NCBI RefSeq assembly: GCF_001467895.1
Contig: NZ_LNYO01000023.1
Coordinates: 1 to 64,000, forward strand
Direction: 5' to 3'
DNA length: 64,000 bases
DNA from: Legionella nautarum
GTDB lineage: Bacteria; Pseudomonadota; Gammaproteobacteria; Legionellales; Legionellaceae
Shown piece by piece: positions 50,329 through 59,672 of this stretch. Made by a program: the position numbers and the translations under genes. Position 1 is the first letter of the stretch. The number at the start of each line of letters is the position of its first letter. A model generated the notes under the pieces. It was not told the DNA's origin, did no database searches, and was given only the letters and a program-made list of their open reading frames with translations.

Positions 50329-51069
50329 TCATTTAGCAAAAAATTGGAAGTAGTAATTATATAATTTTACATAAGTTCCATCGGATTCATATTTTTTCAA
50401 TAATTGATTTATTTGTTCAATTTTATCCGCGTTTTTAAAAGTGGTTGCAATGCCAATTCCTTCCCCTAATTCCAGAGGCGGATTAATGGATCTAATAAGC
50501 CAGGAATATTGATGATCTAAATGTAGCGCAGTGTAATAGTTTATAAACGCAGCATCTACGTCACCATTTTTTACTGCGAGGGTTAAATCAGGGGCTAAAT
50601 CATAAGAGATAACTTTAATCGGCATAGAAAAATTTTTAAGATAATCATCGAATATTGACCCTTTTACAGTCCCTACTCGCTTATTTTTTAAATCGGATAT
50701 TACTTTGATGGGCGATTGAGGGAGCACAATAAACCCCCCTTTGCTGGGTAGATAGGGATCAGAAAATAAATAAAGTAATCTTCTTTCAGGCGTAATAATA
50801 ATGCCGCCTATTATAAAATCGACTTGATTCTGATTAAGGGCTTCGAAGAGCAGCTTGTTTCTTATTGGTATAAACTGGCATTGCCAATTTAAATCGGCAC
50901 AAATCGTATTCATTAATTCGACATCAAAACCTTCAACCGTATAGTGCTGCACATCGACAACAAATGGCGGGGCAAATATTGGAGCCCCAATTCTTACGAT
51001 GTCGGCATAGAGGGAAAAGCAAAACAAGCAGGACAGCAAAATGATTAGGCGGGTATACCTCATCTTCAT
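50329..51069 (-). CDS. periplasmic solute-binding protein, family 3 (amino-acid type)
   Basis: 246 residues from the ATG at 51069 (AAGAG just upstream); the frame is open to a TTG at 51126, which looks less likely. Signal peptide about 3-20 (RYTRLIILLSCLFCFSLYA). The SBP_bac_3 features are VEGFDVELMNTICADLNWQCQF, FIIGGIIITPERR, KRVGTVKGSIFDDYL and GDVDAAFINYYTA. No permease or ATPase gene is adjacent, so it may be an orphan binding protein. Confidence 0.85.
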   Translation of the reverse strand: MKMRYTRLIILLSCLFCFSLYADIVRIGAPIFAPPFVVDVQHYTVEGFDVELMNTICADLNWQCQFIPIRNKLLFEALNQNQVDFIIGGIIITPERRLLYLFSDPYLPSKGGFIVLPQSPIKVISDLKNKRVGTVKGSIFDDYLKNFSMPIKVISYDLAPDLTLAVKNGDVDAAFINYYTALHLDHQYSWLIRSINPPLELGEGIGIATTFKNADKIEQINQLLKKYESDGTYVKLYNYYFQFFAK

Positions 51070-51260
51070 CTTACTCTTTTTTTTATTTAAATATCCTAAG
51101 TATAGATCGGAATGCTTTTTTTCCAAGGCTAGTTGGGGGGCGGGGCAGTTCCCGGCCTAAATTAGAGCTAGGAGCTACAGTTTTATTTAGTAAACCCGGC
51201 CTCTGAAGCCGAGCTTAGATATTCCACAATTCTCATCTCAATAAAGTCATGCGAGAGCGC

Positions 51261-52715
51261 TCATTTTCGCCAAAAAGACGGGGAAAAAAGAATAAGCAGA
51301 GAAAATATTTCTAAGCGCCCAGCTAACATGGCAAAAATCAAAACCCATTTGCTGGGTTGGTTGAGCTGAGCGAAGGATTCATGAATACCACCAATGCCCT
51401 GACCGGAATTAGACAAGGCCGCGGTAATGGCTGAACAGGAAGTGACAAAATCATTACCTAAAGCAATAAAAAGTAAAACTAAGCCAACAAAAAGAGCGAT
51501 AAATACGGAAAGAAAGCCCCACATGGATTGTAAAATGGGTTCAGGTAGGCTGTGTTTACCAAATTTGATTGGGATAATGGCATGGGGATGAAGAAGGCGG
51601 ACAATCTCGCGTTTACTTTGTTTATAAATTAATAGGGCGCGAATTACTTTTACGCCACCACTGGTTGAACCGGCGCAGCCTCCAATTAAAGCTAAGAGCA
51701 TAATGAGAAAAGGAATGTAGGTCGGCCAATTATTGAAGGGTGCGGAAACAAAGCCGGTAGTTGTTGCCATAGAAATCACATCAAATAAGGATTTGATGAG
51801 AGCATGGTGGTTGGCATTAAAAAAACCATAGAAGACAAGACTGATCGTCACGAGCAAACTGGCGCTCAGCAAGAAAAAGATATAATTGCGGAATTCTTCG
51901 TCTTGCCAATAATGAAGGATGCTTCGTTTTTTGAAGGCAATAAAATGGAGGGCGAAATTAGTGCCGCCCAGCAACATAAAAAAACAGGCAATTAATTCAA
52001 TCACCTCGCTATTATAATAAGCAAAACTGTTATCGTGCAGTGAAAATCCACCCGTAGAAACAGTGGCGAAGCTTTCACCCAAGGCGTCAAACCAATTCAT
52101 TCCCGCTGCCCAATAACAGAACATACAGGCTAATGTTAGCAGTAAATAAATAAACCACATTGCTTTGGCGGTTTGAGCAATTCTTGGTGTAAGTTTGGAG
52201 TCTTTCATCGGGCCTGGGGTTTCGGCGCGATAAAGTTGCATTCCTCCTACCCCCAACATTGGTAATATCGCAACGGCTAAAACGACAATACCCATCCCGC
52301 CCAGAAATTGCAGCTGCTGTCGGTAAAATAAAACAGACTGGGGCAAGCCTTGAAGGTGTTTAATAATACTGGCACCGGTTGTGGTAAAGCCGGATACCGA
52401 TTCAAAAAAAGCATCGGTCATACCATGATTTTGATGATGAAGTGCAAAGATAAAAGGTAAGGAGGCAAAAAAACAGAGCACGAACCAAAATAAAACGACG
52501 ATAAGGAAACCATCGCGAATTTTAAGCTCTTGATGTTGAGTACGACAGCTTAGCCATAACACACAGCCTGTCCCGAAGGTGCAGATAAAGGCGATGACAA
52601 AGGGTAACCAAAAATTGTCGTGAAAGATAAAATTGATTACCAATGGGGTCAGCATGCTTAGGCTAAACATCATTAAAAGCAAGCCTAAAAAGCGAAGAAT
52701 GGTTTTAATTTGCAT
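51261..52715 (-). CDS. trkH: Trk potassium uptake protein TrkH
   Basis: 484 residues, about ten transmembrane segments. Four pore-loop filter motifs are visible (SGFTTTGASI, VSTGGFSL, MATTTGFVSA, SNSGQGIGG), as expected for the K+ channel-like subunit. It lies 29 bases downstream of trkA, giving a TrkAH uptake system. Confidence 0.95.
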   Translation of the reverse strand: MQIKTILRFLGLLLMMFSLSMLTPLVINFIFHDNFWLPFVIAFICTFGTGCVLWLSCRTQHQELKIRDGFLIVVLFWFVLCFFASLPFIFALHHQNHGMTDAFFESVSGFTTTGASIIKHLQGLPQSVLFYRQQLQFLGGMGIVVLAVAILPMLGVGGMQLYRAETPGPMKDSKLTPRIAQTAKAMWFIYLLLTLACMFCYWAAGMNWFDALGESFATVSTGGFSLHDNSFAYYNSEVIELIACFFMLLGGTNFALHFIAFKKRSILHYWQDEEFRNYIFFLLSASLLVTISLVFYGFFNANHHALIKSLFDVISMATTTGFVSAPFNNWPTYIPFLIMLLALIGGCAGSTSGGVKVIRALLIYKQSKREIVRLLHPHAIIPIKFGKHSLPEPILQSMWGFLSVFIALFVGLVLLFIALGNDFVTSCSAITAALSNSGQGIGGIHESFAQLNQPSKWVLIFAMLAGRLEIFSLLILFSPSFWRK

Positions 52716-52744
52716 TCATTTCTTTCTCTCTAATAAGAGAGCTC

Positions 52745-54121
52745 CTAGGACATAAAAGTCAAACTCACTTGAAACAGCGATTCTACTTGGCGTACATAAC
52801 GTTTTTTCAACAGTAATAGAATAACATGATCGCCGGATGCAAGAACTAGATCGGGATGGGGCATGAGCACTTTCTCACCCCGTGTTAGTGCCGCAATAGA
52901 ACAACTTGGCGGTAACTCAATTTGTGATAGCTTGCGCCCTACTACCTGCGAAGTCAATTCGTCGCCATGTGTTATCAGTTCAATGGCTTCTGCTTCATTA
53001 TCTTGCAGTCGATAAATCTTAACCATATTCCCCCGCCGTAATTTAGCGAGAATGCTGCCAATAGTAATCAACTGTGGCGAAATCGCATGATCGATGGGAC
53101 TATCCTCAATTAATTCCACATAAGCATTGCGATTAATCAACGCAATAACAAAGCGTGCACCTAAGCGTTTGGCTTGCAAACTTGACATGATGTTGGCTTC
53201 ATCGTCATTGGTCACTGCACAAAAAACGTCGGTAAATTCAATATTTTCATTGATTAAAAGATCCCGATCCGCGATATCACCTTGTAAAACAGTTCCTTTA
53301 TGTAAATGAGAGGCAAGATCGCTGGCACGCATTAAATCGCGATCGATGATTTTAATTCGATACTGACTTTCCAGGGCTTGAGCTAGTTTTGAGCCAATAT
53401 TACCCCCTCCGGCAATCATAATTCGATTATTAGGGTGCGTATAACAACCTAGGGCCGTTAATACTTGTTGAATCGCTGCGGATGACGCGGCGAAGAGGAC
53501 CTCATCGCCTTTTATAATTTCGCAATTGTCTTGCGGTTCTAGCGCAATTTTGTCACGAAAAATGGCTACGATCCGCGCTTCGATAGGATGTAAATGTTGA
53601 TAGAGCTGTTGAATCGTTTTCCCTATCATTAGGCAATTTGGCGAAGGTTTAATGGTCATTAATAAAACCTGTCCTTCGGCAAATTCAAGAACTTGAGTCG
53701 CTCCCGGGTAGTTAATCAAATTCTCAATGTGTTGAGTGACTAGTTTCTCAGGGCTAATACAGACATCAACAGGGACATGATCATTACGAAACAACTGTGG
53801 ATAATCATAGTAATATTGAGTGCGGATACGGGCTATTTTAGTAGGGGTACGAAATAAACTATAGGCAATCTGACAACCCATCATATTAATTTCATCACTA
53901 TTGGTCACCGCAATGAGCATATCGGCTTGTTCTATGCCTGCTTCGATTAAAACATTAGGATGGGCGCCAGAACCCTGTACTGTTTGGATATCCAAACGAT
54001 GCTGCAATTCACGAAGACGTTCTTCGTTTAAATCCACTAAAGTGATGTCATTATCTTCGCGTGCTAAGTTACGTGCGAGTGTGCCGCCCACTTGGCCTGC
54101 ACCTAAAATCACTATTCGCAT
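52745..54121 (-). CDS. trkA: Trk potassium uptake regulator TrkA
   Basis: 458 residues. Two tandem RCK units, each with a Rossmann loop: GAGQVGGTLA (7-16) and GGGNIGSKLAQAL (about 238-250). It binds NAD(H) and gates TrkH on the cytoplasmic face. The start overlaps the end of dapF by 10 bases, so dapF-trkA-trkH are coupled. Confidence 0.95.
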   Translation of the reverse strand: MRIVILGAGQVGGTLARNLAREDNDITLVDLNEERLRELQHRLDIQTVQGSGAHPNVLIEAGIEQADMLIAVTNSDEINMMGCQIAYSLFRTPTKIARIRTQYYYDYPQLFRNDHVPVDVCISPEKLVTQHIENLINYPGATQVLEFAEGQVLLMTIKPSPNCLMIGKTIQQLYQHLHPIEARIVAIFRDKIALEPQDNCEIIKGDEVLFAASSAAIQQVLTALGCYTHPNNRIMIAGGGNIGSKLAQALESQYRIKIIDRDLMRASDLASHLHKGTVLQGDIADRDLLINENIEFTDVFCAVTNDDEANIMSSLQAKRLGARFVIALINRNAYVELIEDSPIDHAISPQLITIGSILAKLRRGNMVKIYRLQDNEAEAIELITHGDELTSQVVGRKLSQIELPPSCSIAALTRGEKVLMPHPDLVLASGDHVILLLLKKRYVRQVESLFQVSLTFMS

Positions 54122-54948
54122 GACATTAATACTCCCTCATAAACGAAAGTAGCTGGTCCTGTTAAATAGATAGGGCCTTTAGTATCGGGCCAATTCACGA
54201 TGAGGTCGCCGCCTGGTAAATTGATGTGAATTTGCTCATCTAAATGATGACATAAGCGACCTATTGCAGCAGCAGCAACGGCGCCGCTGCCACATGCCTG
54301 CGTTTCTCCACAACCTCGCTCATAAACGCGTAAGCGGATGTGGTTGGAGTCGATAATTTGCATAAAGCCGGCATTGGTTTGTTCTGGAAAAAACGGATGT
54401 TCGCTAATTTGCTTTCCTAGCGTTGCTAAATCGGCTGTTGCCAGCTCATCAGTCACCACGACTGCATGAGGATTTCCTACGTTGATCGCATGTACTTTGC
54501 AACTTGAACCATCCTTTAGAGGCAATTGGTAAAGAACGGCTTGGTGATTCGCTAATAAAGGAATGTCCTCTGGTTTCAGTTTGGGCTGTCCAAAATCGAC
54601 GGTGACTGTTTTGTCCTCATTGAGTATAAGTTGCATTTTTGTGGTAGAGGTTGCGATTGAAATTGTTTTTTTATTAGTCAGACCATAATGTTGAGCAAAA
54701 CGTGCAAGGCAACGTGCTCCATTCCCACATTGGCCTACTTCATGGCCATCGGCATTAAAAATGCGATAAAAAAAATCAATTCCAGGTTCTTGACTGGCTT
54801 CGATGAGTAAACATTGATCAAAGCCTACACCGGTATCACGTCGAGAAAGTGCGCGGATTTGAGCCGCAGATAAATTGATCGACTGGTGGAGTGCATCAAT
54901 CACCATAAAATCATTTCCCAGCCCATGCATTTTCGTAAATCGTATCAT
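54112..54948 (-). CDS. dapF: diaminopimelate epimerase
   Basis: 278 residues. It interconverts LL- and meso-diaminopimelate for lysine and peptidoglycan. The two catalytic cysteines are C74 in GQCGNGARC and the one in RGCGETQACGSGA (about 218-226). HGLGNDFMVID starts the fold. lptM lies just upstream, a common pair. Confidence 0.97.
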   Translation of the reverse strand: MIRFTKMHGLGNDFMVIDALHQSINLSAAQIRALSRRDTGVGFDQCLLIEASQEPGIDFFYRIFNADGHEVGQCGNGARCLARFAQHYGLTNKKTISIATSTTKMQLILNEDKTVTVDFGQPKLKPEDIPLLANHQAVLYQLPLKDGSSCKVHAINVGNPHAVVVTDELATADLATLGKQISEHPFFPEQTNAGFMQIIDSNHIRLRVYERGCGETQACGSGAVAAAAIGRLCHHLDEQIHINLPGGDLIVNWPDTKGPIYLTGPATFVYEGVLMSCE

Positions 54949-54950
54949 TT

Positions 54951-55085
54951 TTATCTCACAGCTTTAGGTAGATTACTTTGATGTGATTTCTTGTTTTCGG
55001 GTAGGTAAAGAGGCCCTTTTTGGCCGCAAGCGCATAAAAAACCTACAGCCATACAACTAATTAGTATAAGAGGAAACAAACGCAT
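54951..55085 (-). CDS. lptM: small LptM (YifL)-type lipoprotein
   Basis: 44 residues. Signal segment MRLFPLILISCMAVGF, lipobox L17-C18-A19-C20, then the family signature CGQKGPLYLPE. It stops 2 bases before the dapF ATG. In E. coli the corresponding lipoprotein helps mature the LptD outer-membrane translocon and also sits beside dapF. It is short enough to be missed by length-filtered callers. Confidence 0.88.
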   Translation of the reverse strand: MRLFPLILISCMAVGFLCACGQKGPLYLPENKKSHQSNLPKAVR

Positions 55086-55138
55086 GATGATTCATCAGAC
55101 TTTAAATTGTCCAGTATAATGAAACTCCCAATAAACTG

Positions 55139-56674
55139 CTATGAGGATAACCTCGAAATACCCAAATCATCTTCAGGAGTTTGGTTAGTTTTCTCTATGA
55201 CCTGGGGAGAAGGTAGTGGTTGATAGAACGATGAGCTGCTAATCTTCCGTCTGGGACTAGATGATAGGAAAGGGTTTACTGGTTGTTGTTCATTGTTTTC
55301 CGCCCTTTTGACTAATACTTCTTCTTCTACTTTTCTAAACACTGAAAATGATTTTTGCATTGAGCTAGTAAAGCGTCTAAAAGAGTCTGGTTTAATCTCT
55401 ATGGTTTCTTTCAAACGAACATCCGGGTGGTGAGGAGAAATCCAATTCAAGTTAAAATAGAGTAGATCGGGAATATCACCTTTATTCTCTGGGGCATAAT
55501 AAGGAGTAACTTCTAAACGTATTTCACCCACTCGCTCTGCTCTATCTTTGTTTAATATTTTGTCAGCGATAAAATGCTCAACTGTATCCAAAATATTGTA
55601 GTTTGCAGCAGCAGATGTCGGTACAAGATTTTCTTTACTATGTATTCCGCCTAAAAAATAAGCAATCAGATGGGACCAATGACATTGGCGACCACTGACT
55701 ACAAGGCGCTCATCGCCATAGCCTTCTACTTTAAATATTTCAACAGAAGCCGCTCCTGTTAATTGCCGCTGACTGACTGGTCTTTTAACGCCTCTGCGGT
55801 TTTCTATGCTTTCAGCGGTTATAGTAAAATTAATCGGACCAGGTCGGTTATATACATAACCAGGGAATTTGCGCCGCAAGGTTTTAGCGCTAGCTGTCAT
55901 GCGTTTGATGCGCTTGAAAGGGGGTTCGGGAGTTACTTTATCGTAGAGCGTACCTAGCTCTTTATCCATAACGGGGCGTATTTGTTGTGTTTCTCCAGGA
56001 CTCCAAAACACTTTGGGGTTTTCGCTGACTACGTGTCGAGGCGGTGAATGCAGAATGCGAACCCCTGTTTTTTTTAAAGGGGAGTGCAATTCCTTTGCTC
56101 CAGCGAACATCAGTCGATTTTCGCCAGGCATATGCCGTCGATACAATTTCAAGGTCCGTTCTTCTTTATCAGAGCTGAAAACAGGTTTTGCCGCTCTATT
56201 TTTTGAGGTTTGCGTAAGATCATTGATTAATTGGCTAATATCAATGTGTTTTACTTCGCTTAAAACAATAAGCAGTGTTTTTCGGGTAAGTCGCTGCGAT
56301 TTTCGCTCTTCCACGAGTGTTTGCATTTTACGCCATTCTTCGTTAGAGAGCTCAAGTACTTTTAAGCTAGGTATAACGCTAAGCGCTCGGTGCTTAAATA
56401 AGGCTATTTCTTCAAGTATAATTTTTTGTTGGTTGACTGCTTGCAATAAATGTATAACCGTTTGCTGTGCCTCTCCCGACATATTTTGTGCGTAAAGCTT
56501 AGCAAATCGCAAAACAGAGCGTTTTGCTAGTTCTTTTATTAGATAAGTTCGAGTGATACTGTCAGATATGCGGTAAAAGGCAACAATTCGGTGGAAACTG
56601 GTTTCATCAAGCTGAAATCCTGCAGGTTTATTATCGATTGCTAGGAATAAAGAACGAATTTGTGCCAAGAACAT
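55139..56674 (-). CDS. protein with non-specific endonuclease-like motif, candidate effector
   Basis: 511 residues, no signal peptide. Residues 1-200 are helical and unrecognised. At 331-360 the sequence CHWSHLIAYFLGGIHSKENLVPTS.A.N.N resembles the His-Me-finger core of DNA/RNA non-specific nucleases and bacterial toxins (H335 as general base, N349/N358/N360 near the metal, E366). The C-terminal 70 residues are Ser/Pro/Gln-rich (SSSFYQPLPSPQ). It stands alone with no immunity-like partner visible. The nuclease role is inferred from the motif only. Confidence 0.7.
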   Translation of the reverse strand: MFLAQIRSLFLAIDNKPAGFQLDETSFHRIVAFYRISDSITRTYLIKELAKRSVLRFAKLYAQNMSGEAQQTVIHLLQAVNQQKIILEEIALFKHRALSVIPSLKVLELSNEEWRKMQTLVEERKSQRLTRKTLLIVLSEVKHIDISQLINDLTQTSKNRAAKPVFSSDKEERTLKLYRRHMPGENRLMFAGAKELHSPLKKTGVRILHSPPRHVVSENPKVFWSPGETQQIRPVMDKELGTLYDKVTPEPPFKRIKRMTASAKTLRRKFPGYVYNRPGPINFTITAESIENRRGVKRPVSQRQLTGAASVEIFKVEGYGDERLVVSGRQCHWSHLIAYFLGGIHSKENLVPTSAAANYNILDTVEHFIADKILNKDRAERVGEIRLEVTPYYAPENKGDIPDLLYFNLNWISPHHPDVRLKETIEIKPDSFRRFTSSMQKSFSVFRKVEEEVLVKRAENNEQQPVNPFLSSSPRRKISSSSFYQPLPSPQVIEKTNQTPEDDLGISRLSS

Positions 56675-56805
56675 AAAAAAATACCAAAATGGATAAAAAA
56701 CTCTTAATTATAGCACAGTCTGTCAACAGATAGTTAGGTATTGTCGTTAACCTTGCTATAATCGAACTCATTGGTGATAATTTGAGTTTTTTGCCGGAGA
56801 TATGG

Positions 56806-57459
56806 TTGAACGTTTACATTAAAAAACCAGAACAGCAAGCGGATGCATGCGTCATTTGGATGCATGGTTTGGGGGCCGATGCTTCTGATATGGCGAGCCT
56901 TGCCGAACAACTAATAGTCGATAATGTGGCATTACGTCATGTTTTCCTAGACGCCCCTATACGCCCTATTACTCTTAATAATGGCCTATCAATGCGTGCA
57001 TGGTACGACATTAGTGGCATGAAATTAACGGATAGAGAGGATAGAGAAGGAATTTTGCAGTCTGAAGAGTTCATTCGCCAAGTAATAGATAGCCAAATCG
57101 CAGAGGGTTTTACGACAAAGCAAATTTTTCTAGCGGGATTTTCACAAGGTGGCGCAATGGCTTTATACACCGCTTTACATATGGCAAACCCACTCGCGGG
57201 CGTCATTGCTTTATCGGCCTATTTACCTTTGGCTCAGCAATGCAAAACTGATTTACCTAAAGAAACGCCCATTTTTGTTGCGGGTGGCCAATATGACCCG
57301 ATTGTTTTACCTGTTTGGACAAAACAATCTGCTGAATGGTTAACTGCGGCGGGTTATCCGGTATCCGCTCATAATTATTTGATGGAGCATTCTGTTTGTG
57401 CGGAAGAGATTAATGATCTTTCCAGTTGGCTTAGAGCTCAGCTAAAAGGAGCGCGTTAA
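56806..57459 (+). CDS. carboxylesterase/phospholipase-type alpha/beta hydrolase
   Basis: 217 residues from TTG 56806, chosen because CCGGAGA (56795-56800) is 6 bases upstream; an earlier in-frame TTG at 56782 lacks such a site. Nucleophile S113 in GFSQGGAM, oxyanion region WMHGLGADASD, Asp in GGQYDPIV, and His in YLMEHSVC. This is the group of predicted carboxylesterases near E. coli YpfH. Its last base overlaps the ratA start. Confidence 0.88.
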   Translation: MNVYIKKPEQQADACVIWMHGLGADASDMASLAEQLIVDNVALRHVFLDAPIRPITLNNGLSMRAWYDISGMKLTDREDREGILQSEEFIRQVIDSQIAEGFTTKQIFLAGFSQGGAMALYTALHMANPLAGVIALSAYLPLAQQCKTDLPKETPIFVAGGQYDPIVLPVWTKQSAEWLTAAGYPVSAHNYLMEHSVCAEEINDLSSWLRAQLKGAR

Positions 57460-57893
57460 TGACTGTGGTTAAAAAATCAAGAGTAGTTCCTTTTAGTTGT
57501 GAGCAAATGTATGGTTTAGTCAACGAGGTCGAGCATTATGCAGAGTTTTTACCCTATTGTTCTGAAAGTGTAGTGCATCATCGTGATGAAGATGAAGTTC
57601 AAGCGACTTTAGTAATTGCTGCAGCGGGTATGAGTAAATCATTTACCACCCGCAACCGCTTGCAAACCAATAAAATGATAGAAATTCGATTAGTGGATGG
57701 CCCTTTTAGCCATCTCGAAGGGTTTTGGCGTTTTGATGAAGAGCCTGAAGGATGCAAAGTCTCTTTTGATTTGGAGTTTGAGTTTGCTGGTCGGATGTTT
57801 TCTCTTCTTTTAGGTCCTGTTTTTGAGCAGGTCACCGATAAGATGGTCGATGCATTTTGTGATCGTGCCGAGGTTATCTATGGTAAAGGTTGA
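57459..57893 (+). CDS. ratA: RatA/Coq10-type START-domain protein
   Basis: 144 residues. Start KKSRVVPFSCEQMYGLVNEVEHYAEFLPYC is the RatA/Coq10 signature. The family binds polyketide lipids such as ubiquinone; E. coli RatA was reported to block 70S formation. It overlaps rnfH by 14 bases, the usual ratA-rnfH pairing. smpB, often next door, is not in this window. Confidence 0.9.
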   Translation: MTVVKKSRVVPFSCEQMYGLVNEVEHYAEFLPYCSESVVHHRDEDEVQATLVIAAAGMSKSFTTRNRLQTNKMIEIRLVDGPFSHLEGFWRFDEEPEGCKVSFDLEFEFAGRMFSLLLGPVFEQVTDKMVDAFCDRAEVIYGKG

Positions 57894-58164
57894 GCTCGTT
57901 TATATCGCTGCCAATCAATCAGTACTACAGTTGTTTCTTAGTTTAGAGACAGGGGCAACTGTTGCTGATGCTCTGAACCAATCAGGAATTTTAAAAACAA
58001 ATCCAGAGCTAAGCGGGCTGGCCGTTGGTATTTTTTCTAAACCAGTGTCCCAGGATACCATACTTCGGTCAGGCGATCGGATTGAGTTGTATCGGCCACT
58101 TATCTTAGATCCGAAAGAGAAAAGACGTCAGCGAGCTAAATCCAAAGCCAAGCCAAAACACTAA
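57880..58164 (+). CDS. rnfH: RnfH family protein (RatB)
   Basis: 94 residues from the ATG at 57880. The frame opens further upstream inside ratA, but homologues start at VKVELVYI. It is a beta-grasp, ubiquitin-like fold with GDRIELYRPLILDPKEKRRQRA at the C-terminus. Its role in the cell is unclear. Confidence 0.88.
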   Translation: MVKVELVYIAANQSVLQLFLSLETGATVADALNQSGILKTNPELSGLAVGIFSKPVSQDTILRSGDRIELYRPLILDPKEKRRQRAKSKAKPKH

Positions 58165-58262
58165 AACGGTCGTCATTGCGAATGAAAGCAAGTTACTCAA
58201 GTCGATGTTTCATTCTGTTCTAGCTTTAAGGACAATCCATCAAGAAAAGGTTGCACGATAAA

Positions 58263-59666
58263 ATGATCAATTATACAGCAACTTATACTGACAAGTATCA
58301 GTTGACCATGGCTCAAGTTTATTTCCTGAAAAAACAAAACAATCATCTTGCAATTTTTGATTATTTTTTTCGAAAACTACCTTTTGCGGGTGGCTATGCC
58401 CTCTTTGCAGGATTAGAGGATCTATTGAAAATTTTGGAGAATTATTGTTTTAGTAAGGAAGATATCGCCTATCTGCATTCACAAGGATTTCATCCTGACT
58501 TTCTGAACTATCTGGAGAGTTTTCAATTTAGAGGCAGAGTTTATGCGGTCAAGGAGGGTGATTTAATATTCCCTACCTGTCCAGTGCTAACTGTCGAAGC
58601 CAATATCATAGAGGCTCAGCTCATCGAAACTATCCTATTGAATGTATTAAATTTCCAAACGTTGATAGCAACTAAAGCCAGTCGGATACGTCAAGTAGCT
58701 GGTCCAAGCGAGTTAGTCGATTTTGGTTTGCGTAGAGCTCAAGGACCTGCTGGTTATTATGCCAGTCGCGCGGCAATCATTGGTGGTTTTGATAGTACTA
58801 GCAATGTTTCTGCGGGCCGTGATTATCAAATTCCAATATCCGGCACCATGGCTCATGCTTTTGTGCAAAGTTATGAAGATGAATTATTGGCTTTTCGCGA
58901 TTTTGCTGAATGTTGGCCGGATCATTGTGTGTTATTGGTAGACACCTACGATAGCTTGTATTCCGGTATACCCAATGCGATTAAAATTGCTCAAGAAATG
59001 GCTGCACGCGGCAAACAATTAAAAGCTATTCGTTTGGATAGCGGGGATCTAGCTTATTTATCTAAAAAAGCCCGGCAGATGTTAGATGCTGCCGGATTAA
59101 ACGAGGTCAAAATCATTGTCTCTAATCAACTCAACGAAGATGTGGTGAAGAGTTTGCTTGACCAAGGGGCGCCGATTGATATTTTTGGAGTAGGGACTAA
59201 TCTTGTCATCGGTGCGCCTGATGCCGCGCTTGATGGTGTGTATAAATTGGTTGCTGCGAATAATAAGCCCTGTATTAAATTGTCCGAAACGCTATCGAAA
59301 ATAACCCTGCCATCTAAAAAACAAACTTATCGCGTTTTAGACGCGGAGGGCCGATTTTGGGGGGCTGATGTGATTGCGCTTGCCGATGAAGATGCAATTG
59401 AAATGATGCATCATCCTTTTGAAGAATCAAAATCGCTTTCTTTAAAAAATTATAAGAAAGAACCGCTATTACATAAGGTGATGGAAGAGGGTAAACGCTT
59501 AGCAGCAGTGAAAACACTTGATGAAATCGCCGAGTATAGCCAACAGCGTCTTGCTCACTTAGCTATCGAATACAAACGGTTGATTAATCCACATGGGTAT
59601 AAGGTCGGTTTAAGCTCTAAACTGAAAACGCTGCGCGATTCAATGATCAAAAAAATGAAGGGTTAA
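58263..59666 (+). CDS. pncB: nicotinate phosphoribosyltransferase
   Basis: 467 residues from ATG 58263 (AAGG 12 bases upstream; the in-frame TTG at 58251 touches the AAGG). It makes nicotinate mononucleotide from nicotinate, PRPP and ATP. Features are YTDKYQLTMAQVYF, ISGTMAHAFV with the phosphorylatable His near residue 197, and RLDSGDLAYL. It is followed 6 bases later by pncA, so nicotinamide is converted to NAD via nicotinate. Confidence 0.93.
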   Translation: MINYTATYTDKYQLTMAQVYFLKKQNNHLAIFDYFFRKLPFAGGYALFAGLEDLLKILENYCFSKEDIAYLHSQGFHPDFLNYLESFQFRGRVYAVKEGDLIFPTCPVLTVEANIIEAQLIETILLNVLNFQTLIATKASRIRQVAGPSELVDFGLRRAQGPAGYYASRAAIIGGFDSTSNVSAGRDYQIPISGTMAHAFVQSYEDELLAFRDFAECWPDHCVLLVDTYDSLYSGIPNAIKIAQEMAARGKQLKAIRLDSGDLAYLSKKARQMLDAAGLNEVKIIVSNQLNEDVVKSLLDQGAPIDIFGVGTNLVIGAPDAALDGVYKLVAANNKPCIKLSETLSKITLPSKKQTYRVLDAEGRFWGADVIALADEDAIEMMHHPFEESKSLSLKNYKKEPLLHKVMEEGKRLAAVKTLDEIAEYSQQRLAHLAIEYKRLINPHGYKVGLSSKLKTLRDSMIKKMKG

Positions 59667-59672
59667 AATGCA

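Noticed and set aside
51197-51211. Terminator for trkH on the - strand (CGGC...GCCG)
   Set aside because: The stem is only 4 bp with a mismatched loop, and the following T-run is short and interrupted.
57823-57879. Longer N-terminus for the RnfH-like protein inside ratA
   Set aside because: The family starts at VKVELVYI; the upstream part only reads ratA in another frame.
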